Shown: positions 56,646 to 64,000 of the stretch, in pieces
Position numbering within the stretch: the stretch's first letter is position 1
Layout of the letters: each line of letters opens with the position of its first letter
NCBI GenBank assembly: GCA_965227445.1
Contig: OZ245751.1
Location: 5,332,001-5,396,000 of the forward strand
Length of the DNA: 64,000 nucleotides
Direction of reading: 5' to 3'
Source: DT-110 sp030148525
GTDB lineage: Bacteria; Bacteroidota; Bacteroidia; Chitinophagales; Saprospiraceae
Made by a program: the position numbers and the translations under genes
Notes under the pieces: model-generated
Databases searched by the model: none
What the model was told of the DNA's origin: nothing
What the model saw: only the letters and a program-made list of their open reading frames with translations

Positions 56646-58289
56646 ATGAAGCGGATACTCAAGATTTCCTATTTCGTACTCCCGCTTGCCTTCGTTGGCT
56701 TAGCCTTTAACGAGGTGTACGAAGACAATAAGCAATTTGAAATTTCAAAAAATATCGAGCTCTTCGCCAATGTCTACCGGGAGCTCAATGCCTTTTACGT
56801 TGACGATATCGATCCCGGTTCCCTTATGCGCAAGGGGATGGAAAGCATGGTTGCTTCCCTCGACCCCTTTACCAATTACATCGCCGAATCAGATATTGAA
56901 GGTTACCGGCTGATCAGCGAAGGGCGCTATTTCGGTATCGGTGCACAGAGCAAGAAGATGGGTGATTACCTCACCATCACCGAGCTTTACGAGGGCCAAC
57001 CGGCCGATCAGGCAGGCTTGAGAGTGGGCGACCGCATCCTGTCGATCGACGGGCGTACTGCCAAGGGCAAATCCAAGGCCGAGGTGGAAGCCATCCTGCA
57101 GGGGTTCCCCGGTACGCAGGTGAATATGGCAGTGGAACGGCCTGGGGTAGAGGCACCTGTCCAGATTACCCTCACTCGCGGAGAAGTTGATGTGGCCAAC
57201 GTACCCTATTCCGGCCTGATCGGAAGTGATGCGGATATCGCCTACGTCAATCTGTCGACTTTTACCCAACGGGCAGGTCGCAATGTGGCCAACGCCCTGC
57301 GCGATATGCGCCTCGAGAATCCCGACCTGAAAGGAATGGTACTGGACTTACGCGGTAACGGGGGCGGACTCCTTTCCGAGGCCGTCAACCTCTGCAATAT
57401 TTTCATCCCGCAAAATGAGATCGTAGTAACCACAAAGGGCAAGGTGCGCGACTGGGACCGGACTTTCCGCACCCGTACCAATGCCATCGACGAGGAAATC
57501 CCATTGGTAGTGCTGATAAATGATCGTTCGGCCTCCGCTTCGGAAATTGTGAGTGGCGTCATGCAGGATTACGACCGCGGGGTCCTGATCGGACAACGCT
57601 CCTACGGAAAGGGCCTGGTACAAAATACCAAAGACATTGGCTACAACGCAAAGATCAAGCTAACCACCGCTAAGTACTATATCCCCAGCGGACGCTGCAT
57701 CCAGAGTGTGGAATACGAAGACGGTGAACCCGTCGATATCGCCGATGACAAACGCGCGGTCTTCCAAACACGTAGCGGCCGCGAAGTACTCGATGGCGGT
57801 GGTGTTGCTCCCGACATCAAAACCGAGCGGGGCGATAATATTCCCGTGATCAAATCCCTGATCAGCAACGATCTTATCTTCGATTTTGTCACTGAATACG
57901 CCACTAATACAACCATTCCCGATACCGTTATCGACCTCAAATTCAATGATTTCGACGCCTTCATTTCCTTCCTGGCCGACAAAGATCTTCGCTACGACAC
58001 CAAAGCCGAAAAGCTGATGGATCAACTCAAGGAAAAAGCCAACGAAGAAGGATACCAGGTTACTGATCAACTCGTGCAACTGGAGCGCCGCCTCAAAGAA
58101 GAGCAAATGGAGGTCATCCGGGCTAACGAAAAGGTTATTACCGACCTGATCGAAAAAGAAATTGCCGGACGCTACTTCTTCCAGGAGGGCAAGGTCCGCA
58201 TCGGCCTGCGCAACGACGAGGAGGTGCAAGAGGCCATCCGTTTGCTGCGCGACCCGCAGCAGTACTCGGCCATCCTCGAGGGGAAATAG
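56646..58289 (+). CDS. S41-family C-terminal processing peptidase (CtpA-like)
   Basis: A 547-residue periplasmic or membrane-anchored protease. Membrane anchor at residues ~5-24. A PDZ domain (~90-180) includes GIGAQSKKMGDYLTITELYE and GLRVGDRILSIDGRTAKGKS. The S41 core has GMVLDLRGNGGGLLSEAVNL, the nucleophile Ser in DRSASASEIVSGVMQD and the base Lys in SYGKGLVQNT. A charged coiled tail (~440-547) follows. The family trims C-termini of envelope proteins. The mobile element directly upstream may have taken over its promoter. Confidence 0.93.
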   Translation: MKRILKISYFVLPLAFVGLAFNEVYEDNKQFEISKNIELFANVYRELNAFYVDDIDPGSLMRKGMESMVASLDPFTNYIAESDIEGYRLISEGRYFGIGAQSKKMGDYLTITELYEGQPADQAGLRVGDRILSIDGRTAKGKSKAEVEAILQGFPGTQVNMAVERPGVEAPVQITLTRGEVDVANVPYSGLIGSDADIAYVNLSTFTQRAGRNVANALRDMRLENPDLKGMVLDLRGNGGGLLSEAVNLCNIFIPQNEIVVTTKGKVRDWDRTFRTRTNAIDEEIPLVVLINDRSASASEIVSGVMQDYDRGVLIGQRSYGKGLVQNTKDIGYNAKIKLTTAKYYIPSGRCIQSVEYEDGEPVDIADDKRAVFQTRSGREVLDGGGVAPDIKTERGDNIPVIKSLISNDLIFDFVTEYATNTTIPDTVIDLKFNDFDAFISFLADKDLRYDTKAEKLMDQLKEKANEEGYQVTDQLVQLERRLKEEQMEVIRANEKVITDLIEKEIAGRYFFQEGKVRIGLRNDEEVQEAIRLLRDPQQYSAILEGK

Positions 58290-58781
58290 GTACTGGTAGA
58301 GACTTTGGAAACCGAAGCGATTCGCCTGGGCTGAGTTGCTTCGGTTTTGCTTTTTACTATTGGATCATTGCTCTTGATTGCGTGGAGCGTAGGGCGTCTA
58401 GCATATTGCTTACCGCACGGATCGTGCGTCACGGAAGTACAGCGAACCACCGCCCGTACGGGCTGCGCTCACCGCCTGAAAAAGGCAAATTTAAACTTTA
58501 GAATAAAGATTAAAGACTGCCAACTGAGAACTGCCAACTGCCGACTGAAAGTTCGAGACCGGGAGCGACTTTAGGACCGGAGGGACTTCAGGCAGATTCT
58601 TTTTGCCGAAAGGCTAAAATAACTGTAACCCAATATTCTACTTTTGCGTTTATGGGATTACACAACAGTGTTCTACTCTTCCCTTTTGGAAACAGCCCTA
58701 TGCCTTCCCTGCTGTCCCTAAATCCCCATAACATACTGATTGACCCGGTAGTGCCCTTTGACTAAGAAATGCTTGCTATCT
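58290..58781. other. Gene-free region with relic repeats and a promoter-like element
   Basis: It contains a GCGCTCACCGCCTGAAAAAG relic (58464-58490), ACTGCCAACTGAGAACTGCC microrepeats (58516-58548), and a GCCGAAAGGC hairpin at about 58607-58616 that matches the one ending the EEP gene at 9905. TACTTTTG at 58639-58646 is a perfect -7 element. A 37-codon frame (58652-58765, MGLHNSVLLFPFGN) starts just after it, but nothing supports translation. Confidence 0.45.
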
Positions 58782-60428
58782 ATGACTGAGAGTCCAATTC
58801 CACCGAACGAACAGGAGCGACTGCGTGCGCTCGAGAAGTATGACATATTGGATACCCTGCCCGAACGCGAGTTTGACAACCTGACCCGGCTCGCGTCGTA
58901 CATTACAGGGAGCCCAATCGCCCTGATATCTCTGCTCGATGAACACCGGCAATGGTTTAAATCGCGTATTGGTCTCCAAGCCGCAGAGACACCACGCAAC
59001 ATCTCTTTCTGTCAGCACGCTATCATGTCGAATGAGCTGTTTGAGGTGCCGGATGCTATGTCGGACCGACGCTTTCGCAAAAACCCCTTGGTTACCGAGG
59101 ACCCGAATATTCGCTTTTATGCTGGTTATCCCTTGCAAACCAGCGAAGGCCACAACCTGGGAACCCTGTGCGTGATCGATAATCACCCCAAGGCATTAAA
59201 TGAGGAACAACGCCAGATGATGCGCTACCTGGCCGAGGCGACCATTTCCCTGATCGAAGCCCGTAAGACTAACCAGGACCTGGCGAATGCAATTCGCTAT
59301 AAGAATGAGTTTTTGTCAAATGTCAGCCACGAGATTCGCACCCCCATGAACGCTATCCTGGGATTTAGTGAATTACTCCAACGTACTAACCTGACCGAAG
59401 AACAGACTACTCATTTGGAAGCCATTTCATCGGCTGCCAACAACCTGCTCGTAGTCATCAATGATATTCTCGACCTGTCCAAGAACGAAGCCGGCAGCCT
59501 GGAACTGCGCCTCGCTCCGATGGAACCCCGGCAGGTGATAAAACAAACTATTCAGCTCATCAGCCAAATGGCCTTTGAGAAAAGACTGAACCTGCGTTGC
59601 ATTATCGATCCCTCTATTCCCGAGCAGGTAATGGGCGATGCAGCCCGGTTGAACCAAATTGTGTTGAACCTGCTGGGAAATGCACTAAAGTTTACCCAGA
59701 AAGGCTCGATTAGTGTACGTCTTGAATGCCTGGATCAGACAGACCACGATATTTTTTTACGGCTTTCGGTGGAGGATACCGGCCCCGGTATTCCTCCCGA
59801 AAATCTGGAACGCATTTTCCAGCGGTTTGAGCAAGGGAACGAGGAGCACGACCGCAAAACACTGGGCACCGGACTTGGCCTGGCTATCGTGCGCATGCTG
59901 GTAGAACTCCACGGTGGAACTACCTGGGCGGAAAGCGAAGTGGGTAAGGGGGCTACCTTTTTCTGTACGCTGCGTTACCCATTGGTAGACCCTTCGTCCA
60001 AACCCGAAAATACGCCTGCGGAAACGATGAAAGACGATCACACAACGCCCTCCCTGGGGGATGTCCGCATCCTATTAGCTGAGGATAATATACTGAATCA
60101 AAAGCTGGCCACCTTTGCCCTGAAAAAACTGGGGGTGGAGTTGGTAATCGCGAATCACGGTCAGGAAACACTTGACCTGCTGCAAGAACAGACCTTCGAC
60201 CTGATCCTGATGGATCTGGAAATGCCGGTGCTCGACGGATACCAGACCTCCCGCATCATTCGCGAGGAAATGGGGCTGGATATTCCCATTATTGCCTGTA
60301 CGGCCCACGTACTCGCCGAAGAAAAAGAGCGCTGCGAAGCCATTGGCATGGATGGTTTCATCACTAAGCCCTACAAACCCGATGTGCTGGGTAAGGAGAT
60401 CAGTCGGGTGCTGGCCGACGTGAGTTGA
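58782..60428 (+). CDS. GAF-domain hybrid histidine kinase with receiver
   Basis: A 548-residue cytoplasmic signalling protein from ATG 58782 (MTESPIPPNEQERLRALEKY). GAF domain (~10-160), HisKA with the phospho-accepting His in FLSNVSHEIRTPMNAILGFS, and HATPase with N box NQIVLNLLGNALKF, G1 VEDTGPGIP and G2 LGTGLGLAI. The receiver domain (~425-545) has the phospho-Asp in DLILMDLEMPVLDGY, plus ACTAHV and KPYKPD. GAF-first kinases of this type often sense redox or small ligands. There is no partner regulator gene nearby, so output may pass through other proteins. Confidence 0.94.
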   Translation: MTESPIPPNEQERLRALEKYDILDTLPEREFDNLTRLASYITGSPIALISLLDEHRQWFKSRIGLQAAETPRNISFCQHAIMSNELFEVPDAMSDRRFRKNPLVTEDPNIRFYAGYPLQTSEGHNLGTLCVIDNHPKALNEEQRQMMRYLAEATISLIEARKTNQDLANAIRYKNEFLSNVSHEIRTPMNAILGFSELLQRTNLTEEQTTHLEAISSAANNLLVVINDILDLSKNEAGSLELRLAPMEPRQVIKQTIQLISQMAFEKRLNLRCIIDPSIPEQVMGDAARLNQIVLNLLGNALKFTQKGSISVRLECLDQTDHDIFLRLSVEDTGPGIPPENLERIFQRFEQGNEEHDRKTLGTGLGLAIVRMLVELHGGTTWAESEVGKGATFFCTLRYPLVDPSSKPENTPAETMKDDHTTPSLGDVRILLAEDNILNQKLATFALKKLGVELVIANHGQETLDLLQEQTFDLILMDLEMPVLDGYQTSRIIREEMGLDIPIIACTAHVLAEEKERCEAIGMDGFITKPYKPDVLGKEISRVLADVS

Positions 60429-60503
60429 TGGGATATTTGTAGCAATGCAGACAGTATGGATGCGTAAAAAAGGAGTAATTGAACGACGGAGCATCTATTC
60501 ATA

Positions 60504-60977
60504 ATGGCTTTCCGTTTAAATCCTACAAACCAGTACTGTTATGCTTATTCCCAACCTGGCTATATCCCTTTTCCTGTTTTTCGCTACTCCGGAAGCGACT
60601 TCGGTACCCGTTGCCGAAGCACCCATGGAGCGTCCGGTCTTCCGGTAGCTATTTCTGTTGTGCCTTCCGGCAAAAATAATCTGGCACTCACCTACACCCT
60701 CGGTCAGGTGCCCGGGGGCACACTCCTGCAGGTAGCTCTGGTCGACCCCATGGTCGATAACAAGGTACCTCGCGGCGAAAATAGCGGCCGCCACCTGGAG
60801 CACGTACAGGTGGTGCGCTCGTTTCAGACCATCAAGTCACCGAAAAAATCGGGAACGGTGGAGTTAGACCTGAATGCCCTCGATTTCCCGGGGCAGGGGC
60901 AGGTGGTGGTGTTTTTGCAGGATGCGGAGACGTGGCATGTACTTGGGGTGACTAGTTTGGTGTTGGGTGGATTATGA
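60504..60977 (+). pseudogene. C-terminal fragment of a DUF1223 protein
   Basis: The convincing part is residues ~55-157: GKNNLALTYTLGQVPGGTLL, KVPRGENSGRHLEHVQVVRS and QVVVFLQDAETWHVLGVTSL. This is the conserved C-terminal half of DUF1223 (secreted thioredoxin-like family, PRGEN.GR.L.HV.VVR). The family's N-terminal half with the CxxC motif is absent. The first ~50 codons look non-homologous. It is either truncated after a rearrangement or a domain-only protein. Confidence 0.6.
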
Positions 60978-61105
60978 TGTGGTTTTATTTTCCAATGGCA
61001 GATGGAGGAATGATTTTGGTTCATGGACCCACGGCTGGGATTAGATGTAAATCTGAATACAGTACTATAGGGGATGTGATAGTAGTCTTAGCGGAAGAAC
61101 AACTA

Positions 61106-61196
61106 TGTAAAGAAAACCTACTTTTTTTTGCATAAAACAAAAACGTGTAAAGAAAATCGTTTTTTCTTTACATATATTGCAGACATGTAAAAAAAC
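61106..61196. promoter_or_regulatory. TGTAAAGAAAA operator-like cluster upstream of the Fic gene
   Basis: TGTAAAGAAAA occurs directly at 61106-61116 and 61146-61156. It occurs in inverse at 61162-61172 (TTTTCTTTACA), so the second and third form an 11-bp perfect inverted repeat around 5 bases. A fourth diverged site, TGTAAAAAAAC, is at 61186-61196, ending 10 bases before the Fic start codon. This looks like a binding array for an autoregulator. Confidence 0.65.
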
Positions 61197-61206
61197 TTTG
61201 TATATC

Positions 61207-62295
61207 ATGGCCTATAAACCCACTTACGAGTTGCCTTTCTTGCCATTAAGAGCAGAGGTTGAAACAAAAAAGGTGCTCTTGGCATTAATTTCAGCCCATC
61301 GGTATTTGGCGGAATTAAAAGGAACAGTAAGAACCATACCCAATGAGAGTATCCTTATTAACACATTAACCCTGCAAGAAGCTAAGGATAGTTCTGCCGT
61401 AGAAAACATAATCACGACACAGGACGAACTATTTAAAGCTGAACTATTTATTGACCAAAAGCCTAGTCTGGCGACGAAGGAGGTACAACGGTATGCCATC
61501 GCCCTCCGAAAAGGGTTTGAGGTAGTTCGAAAAAACCAGCTCATTACGCTTCCACACATTCTTGATATTCAGGCGGAACTAGAAGATAATAATGCTGGAT
61601 TGCGCCAGACGCCGGGAACTACATTGAAAAATGAGCGAACAGGTAAAGTCGTATACGTGCCTCCACAGCATCCTGATGTCATTATGGAGTATATGAGTAA
61701 TCTCGTGAATTTTATTAATAATGACGAGATAAGCGATCTTGATCCATTGACAAAAATGGCGATCATTCATCACCAATTTGAAAGTATTCACCCCTTTTAT
61801 GATGGAAATGGTCGTACGGGAAGAATTATTAATATTCTCTATTTAGTAGCAAGGGAATTATTAGACCTCCCGATATTGTACCTAAGTCGATACATCATCC
61901 GCAAAAAACATGCTTATTACCAACGTTTACAAGCAGTTCGTGATGAAGGAGACTGGGAGAACTGGATCCTTTATATGCTTGATGGTATAAAAGAAACAGC
62001 ACAAGAAAGTATTGAACTCATTGGTAGGGTCAAGCAACTAATGCAAATCATGAAACATCAAATGCGCAGAGAATTACCGAAAGTATATAGTCAGGACTTA
62101 CTAAATAATCTTTTTCGTCACCCTTACACCAAAATTGACTTTGTGATGAATGACTTAAGGGTGTCTCGGCCAACCGCAACTAACTACTTAAATCTCCTTG
62201 TTGAAAATAGATTTTTGAGTCTCCATAAGTTGGGACGAAGTAACTATTACGTGAATGAAAAGTTGATTGATCTATTGTTTAATGCCCAAAACTAA
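61207..62295 (+). CDS. Fic-domain protein with C-terminal winged helix
   Basis: A 362-residue Fic protein from ATG 61207 (MAYKPTYELPFLPLRAEVET). N-terminal Fic_N region with a TLQEAKDSSAVENIITT inhibitory-type motif (S..E at SSAVEN). The active-site loop is HPFYDGNGRTGRI with the catalytic His and the ATP-anchoring residues. The C-terminal winged helix is LLNNLFRHPYTKIDFVMNDL, then RVSRPTATNYLNLLVENRFL. Fic enzymes transfer AMP to target proteins; the wHTH suggests it also binds DNA, perhaps the repeat cluster upstream. It is AT-richer than its neighbours, suggesting acquisition. Confidence 0.92.
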   Translation: MAYKPTYELPFLPLRAEVETKKVLLALISAHRYLAELKGTVRTIPNESILINTLTLQEAKDSSAVENIITTQDELFKAELFIDQKPSLATKEVQRYAIALRKGFEVVRKNQLITLPHILDIQAELEDNNAGLRQTPGTTLKNERTGKVVYVPPQHPDVIMEYMSNLVNFINNDEISDLDPLTKMAIIHHQFESIHPFYDGNGRTGRIINILYLVARELLDLPILYLSRYIIRKKHAYYQRLQAVRDEGDWENWILYMLDGIKETAQESIELIGRVKQLMQIMKHQMRRELPKVYSQDLLNNLFRHPYTKIDFVMNDLRVSRPTATNYLNLLVENRFLSLHKLGRSNYYVNEKLIDLLFNAQN

Positions 62296-62452
62296 TCACA
62301 TTCAAGACTGATGCTCCCAAAAAAGGTGAATAAGACTTAGTACTCTGTAACCTAAGTAACTTTGACTTATGGCTTTGCCTTTCGTGTAGCATTGAGGTTT
62401 ACCACAACCCCAACCTGATTTTTTCGTATGTTCCCTCTTAAAAGGTTCTGGC

Positions 62453-64000
62453 TTGCGAAGCATTCGATTTTTGGTTTCGGTGATCTGTTGTTGGCTGCTG
62501 GCTGGCCCGGTGCGGGGGCAGTCATGGACCAATCGGCCACCCTTATATCCTTCTTACCAAAATGATTTTGTCAAGGAAGGAGCCTCCTATGCGGAGCAAT
62601 GCTTCGATGATGTTTTCCGGGATCAGCGCGGACGGGTATGGCTGAACGTCTGCGGGGTGGAGCGCATCATCAATTCGCTGGGTTTATACGTTTTTGACGG
62701 ATACAACTATCAATCGGTCGAGCCCTTTTTACCGGACGGAAAACCAATGGCCTTCCCGTCCATTCTGGGGGTGCAGGAGCAGGGAGATCTGGTCGTGGTG
62801 GGTTTTGCTAATGAGCAATTGCAGCTCGTGCTATTGGATCCGGAAACCCAGGATATTGTGCCCCTTGATGTACCCGATGTAATGATCCGTCCTGCAGGCC
62901 TGTCAGGCTATTTTTTCCGTAAGGGGGAGACCTTTCTGATGACAAACCAGGGAGCAGAGGTACGTCTCTTCGAGTTGCATGGTGACCAAATACGAGAGGT
63001 GTGGACCGGCCAGTACTCCGATGCCGAATGGATTGAACGAAGCGATCACCCGCTACTGGCAACAAATGACCATTACTGGCTGATGAGTAGTTCGCTGCCG
63101 TTGCTGCGGGTGGATCGGAACACCAAAGACCTGCTCTTCTATACCGTTTCCGATTTTGAGCTACCTGCTGATTTTCAAATGGCCGCTGATGCACAGATGG
63201 GTCGGGTCCCCAAAATAGTGGCAGGTCCGGAAGGGGCTATCTACTGTTATTTCCCAGGTGAACGTTCATCCCATTTCTTAAAATACGAGCCGGAGTCGGA
63301 CCGCTTTGTTAATCTGCGGGGTACCTTCCCGGATTCATGGGAACCCACCAATCTCTTTATCGACCACCAAGGTGCTCTTTGTTTTCTGTTCCAAACTCCT
63401 GACCGCGTCTATAAAAGCATTCTCCACACCACTGAGCATGAGATCCTGGATTACAGCCCCGTCCTGAAAAGCCTGACCGGCGACCTGGCTTTGTATGCCG
63501 AAGATTTTACCAGGGAGGTGATGGTGACCGAAAACGGACGCCTGAAAAACATCGGCATTCAGGCCCGGGGTGCCATTTCCAATGCCCTTCCGGGAAAATG
63601 GATTAGTTCCATACACGAAATGGGTAATGATTCCTTCCTGGTTAATGTGATTTACGAAGGGTGGTTCGTTTGGGATAAGCCATCAAATGAATACAGCCGG
63701 TTTCAAAAGCCCCTTTGCGGCCTGACGGAGACGCCCTTCGCCGATGTGATGTGCCAACAAATGATCGGTGACGACGAGGGCAACATCTGGATGATCCTGA
63801 GGCAAAACCTGGTCCGGTATAACCCGGCTAAGAATGTGTGTGAAACCTTTACCTTACCCAGACACGGACAATTATTTGCACCGCTTAACGATGGGCTATT
63901 TATCATTCAGGACCAGCGGACACACCTGTATCTTTACGATAGTAAGACACAATCGGTCCTCGATCCGGGGGCCTTTTTTCCCGAAAAGGTAGATGATTAC
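62453..64000 (+). CDS. reg_prop-type propeller sensor, 5' part, runs off the window
   Basis: Open to the window edge without a stop (516 codons seen). The mature part starts SWTNRPPLYPSYQNDFVKEG after a signal-like segment (FLVSVICCWLLAGPVRGQ). The body shows Y_Y_Y/reg_prop propeller strands such as FDDVFRDQRGRVWLNVCGVE, MIGDDEGNIWMILRQNLVRY and DRFVNLRGTFPDSWEP. Such propellers are the periplasmic sensors of hybrid two-component systems or LuxR/AraC-fused regulators in Bacteroidota. No ATG is in frame before the signal: TTG 62453 is the best start. An ATG at 62428 is one frame off and reads MFPLKRFWLAKHSIF, so a frameshift is possible. Confidence 0.75.
   Translation, partial: MRSIRFLVSVICCWLLAGPVRGQSWTNRPPLYPSYQNDFVKEGASYAEQCFDDVFRDQRGRVWLNVCGVERIINSLGLYVFDGYNYQSVEPFLPDGKPMAFPSILGVQEQGDLVVVGFANEQLQLVLLDPETQDIVPLDVPDVMIRPAGLSGYFFRKGETFLMTNQGAEVRLFELHGDQIREVWTGQYSDAEWIERSDHPLLATNDHYWLMSSSLPLLRVDRNTKDLLFYTVSDFELPADFQMAADAQMGRVPKIVAGPEGAIYCYFPGERSSHFLKYEPESDRFVNLRGTFPDSWEPTNLFIDHQGALCFLFQTPDRVYKSILHTTEHEILDYSPVLKSLTGDLALYAEDFTREVMVTENGRLKNIGIQARGAISNALPGKWISSIHEMGNDSFLVNVIYEGWFVWDKPSNEYSRFQKPLCGLTETPFADVMCQQMIGDDEGNIWMILRQNLVRYNPAKNVCETFTLPRHGQLFAPLNDGLFIIQDQRTHLYLYDSKTQSVLDPGAFFPEKVDDY

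Overview
The window is bacterial chromosome from the phylum Bacteroidota, most likely a Saprospiria/Lewinella-type marine or aquatic bacterium (the class is an inference). Three secreted proteins end in type IX secretion (T9SS) C-terminal sorting domains with a PNPA motif. There is a TonB receptor plus surface-lipoprotein locus, Bacteroidota-type -7 promoter elements (TAnnTTTG-like), many SpII lipoproteins, and families typical of the phylum (DUF4374, DUF5010, DUF4386, reg_prop sensors). No rRNA, tRNA or CRISPR array was seen.

Layout. 1-4.1 kb: the end of a TonB-dependent receptor, a PKD/DUF4374 lipoprotein and a PepSY inner-membrane protein, together resembling the Bacteroides xenosiderophore system XusABC. 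4.1-6.2 kb: a TfoX-like gene and two tandem MNT/HEPN modules. The first is intact and bracketed by two 104-bp palindrome-ended repeats; the second has a frameshifted HEPN. 6.4-12.7 kb: a lipoprotein remnant, a DUF2459 protein, a His-rich DUF4198/HupE metal-handling pair, a secreted EEP-family hydrolase, an NAD(P)-binding protein and small genes. 13-21 kb: a giant secreted beta-helix protein, an AraC regulator with a DUF4386 membrane protein, and a DUF5010 GH-like secreted protein. 21-29 kb: small enzymes, a DUF433/DUF5615 toxin-antitoxin pair, PBP1A, a 4HB sensor, an AraC regulator, an XdhC protein and a topoisomerase IB fragment. 29.5-33.2 kb: a DUF3592 protein, then a four-gene run of sulfatase, CxxCH lipoprotein, membrane protein and DUF4440 lipoprotein. 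33.6-39.3 kb: an AT-rich restriction-modification island (XRE regulator, beta-class DNA methyltransferase, type IIG-like nuclease-methylase, RAMA protein). Its large gene is cut by a complete IS4-family element with 9-bp target duplication. 39.6-50.4 kb: TPR lipoprotein, DUF1853, S9 peptidase, AIM24-family protein, ABC exporter and UvrB. 50.9-64 kb: DUF559, a class III nucleotidyl cyclase, a CrtA-like protein, a T9SS protein, an alpha/beta hydrolase, an S41 peptidase, a hybrid histidine kinase, a DUF1223 fragment, a Fic protein with an operator-like repeat cluster, and the start of a reg_prop sensor that runs off the window.

The most unusual feature is the intergenic DNA. It carries at least seven short repeat families. 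One is a 163-bp terminal-inverted-repeat element present intact at 56.45 kb and, at 12.9 kb, interrupted by a second 99-bp element that duplicated a TA target. A 120-bp sister of that second element lies at 47.76 kb in the opposite orientation, and one of its hairpin stems carries a paired base change between copies. Others are hairpins that begin at gene stop codons, a four-copy 51-bp unit, a 14-unit 10-bp tandem array and a 277-bp nested palindrome. Several genes are decayed or interrupted, so the region looks actively remodelled by small non-autonomous elements.
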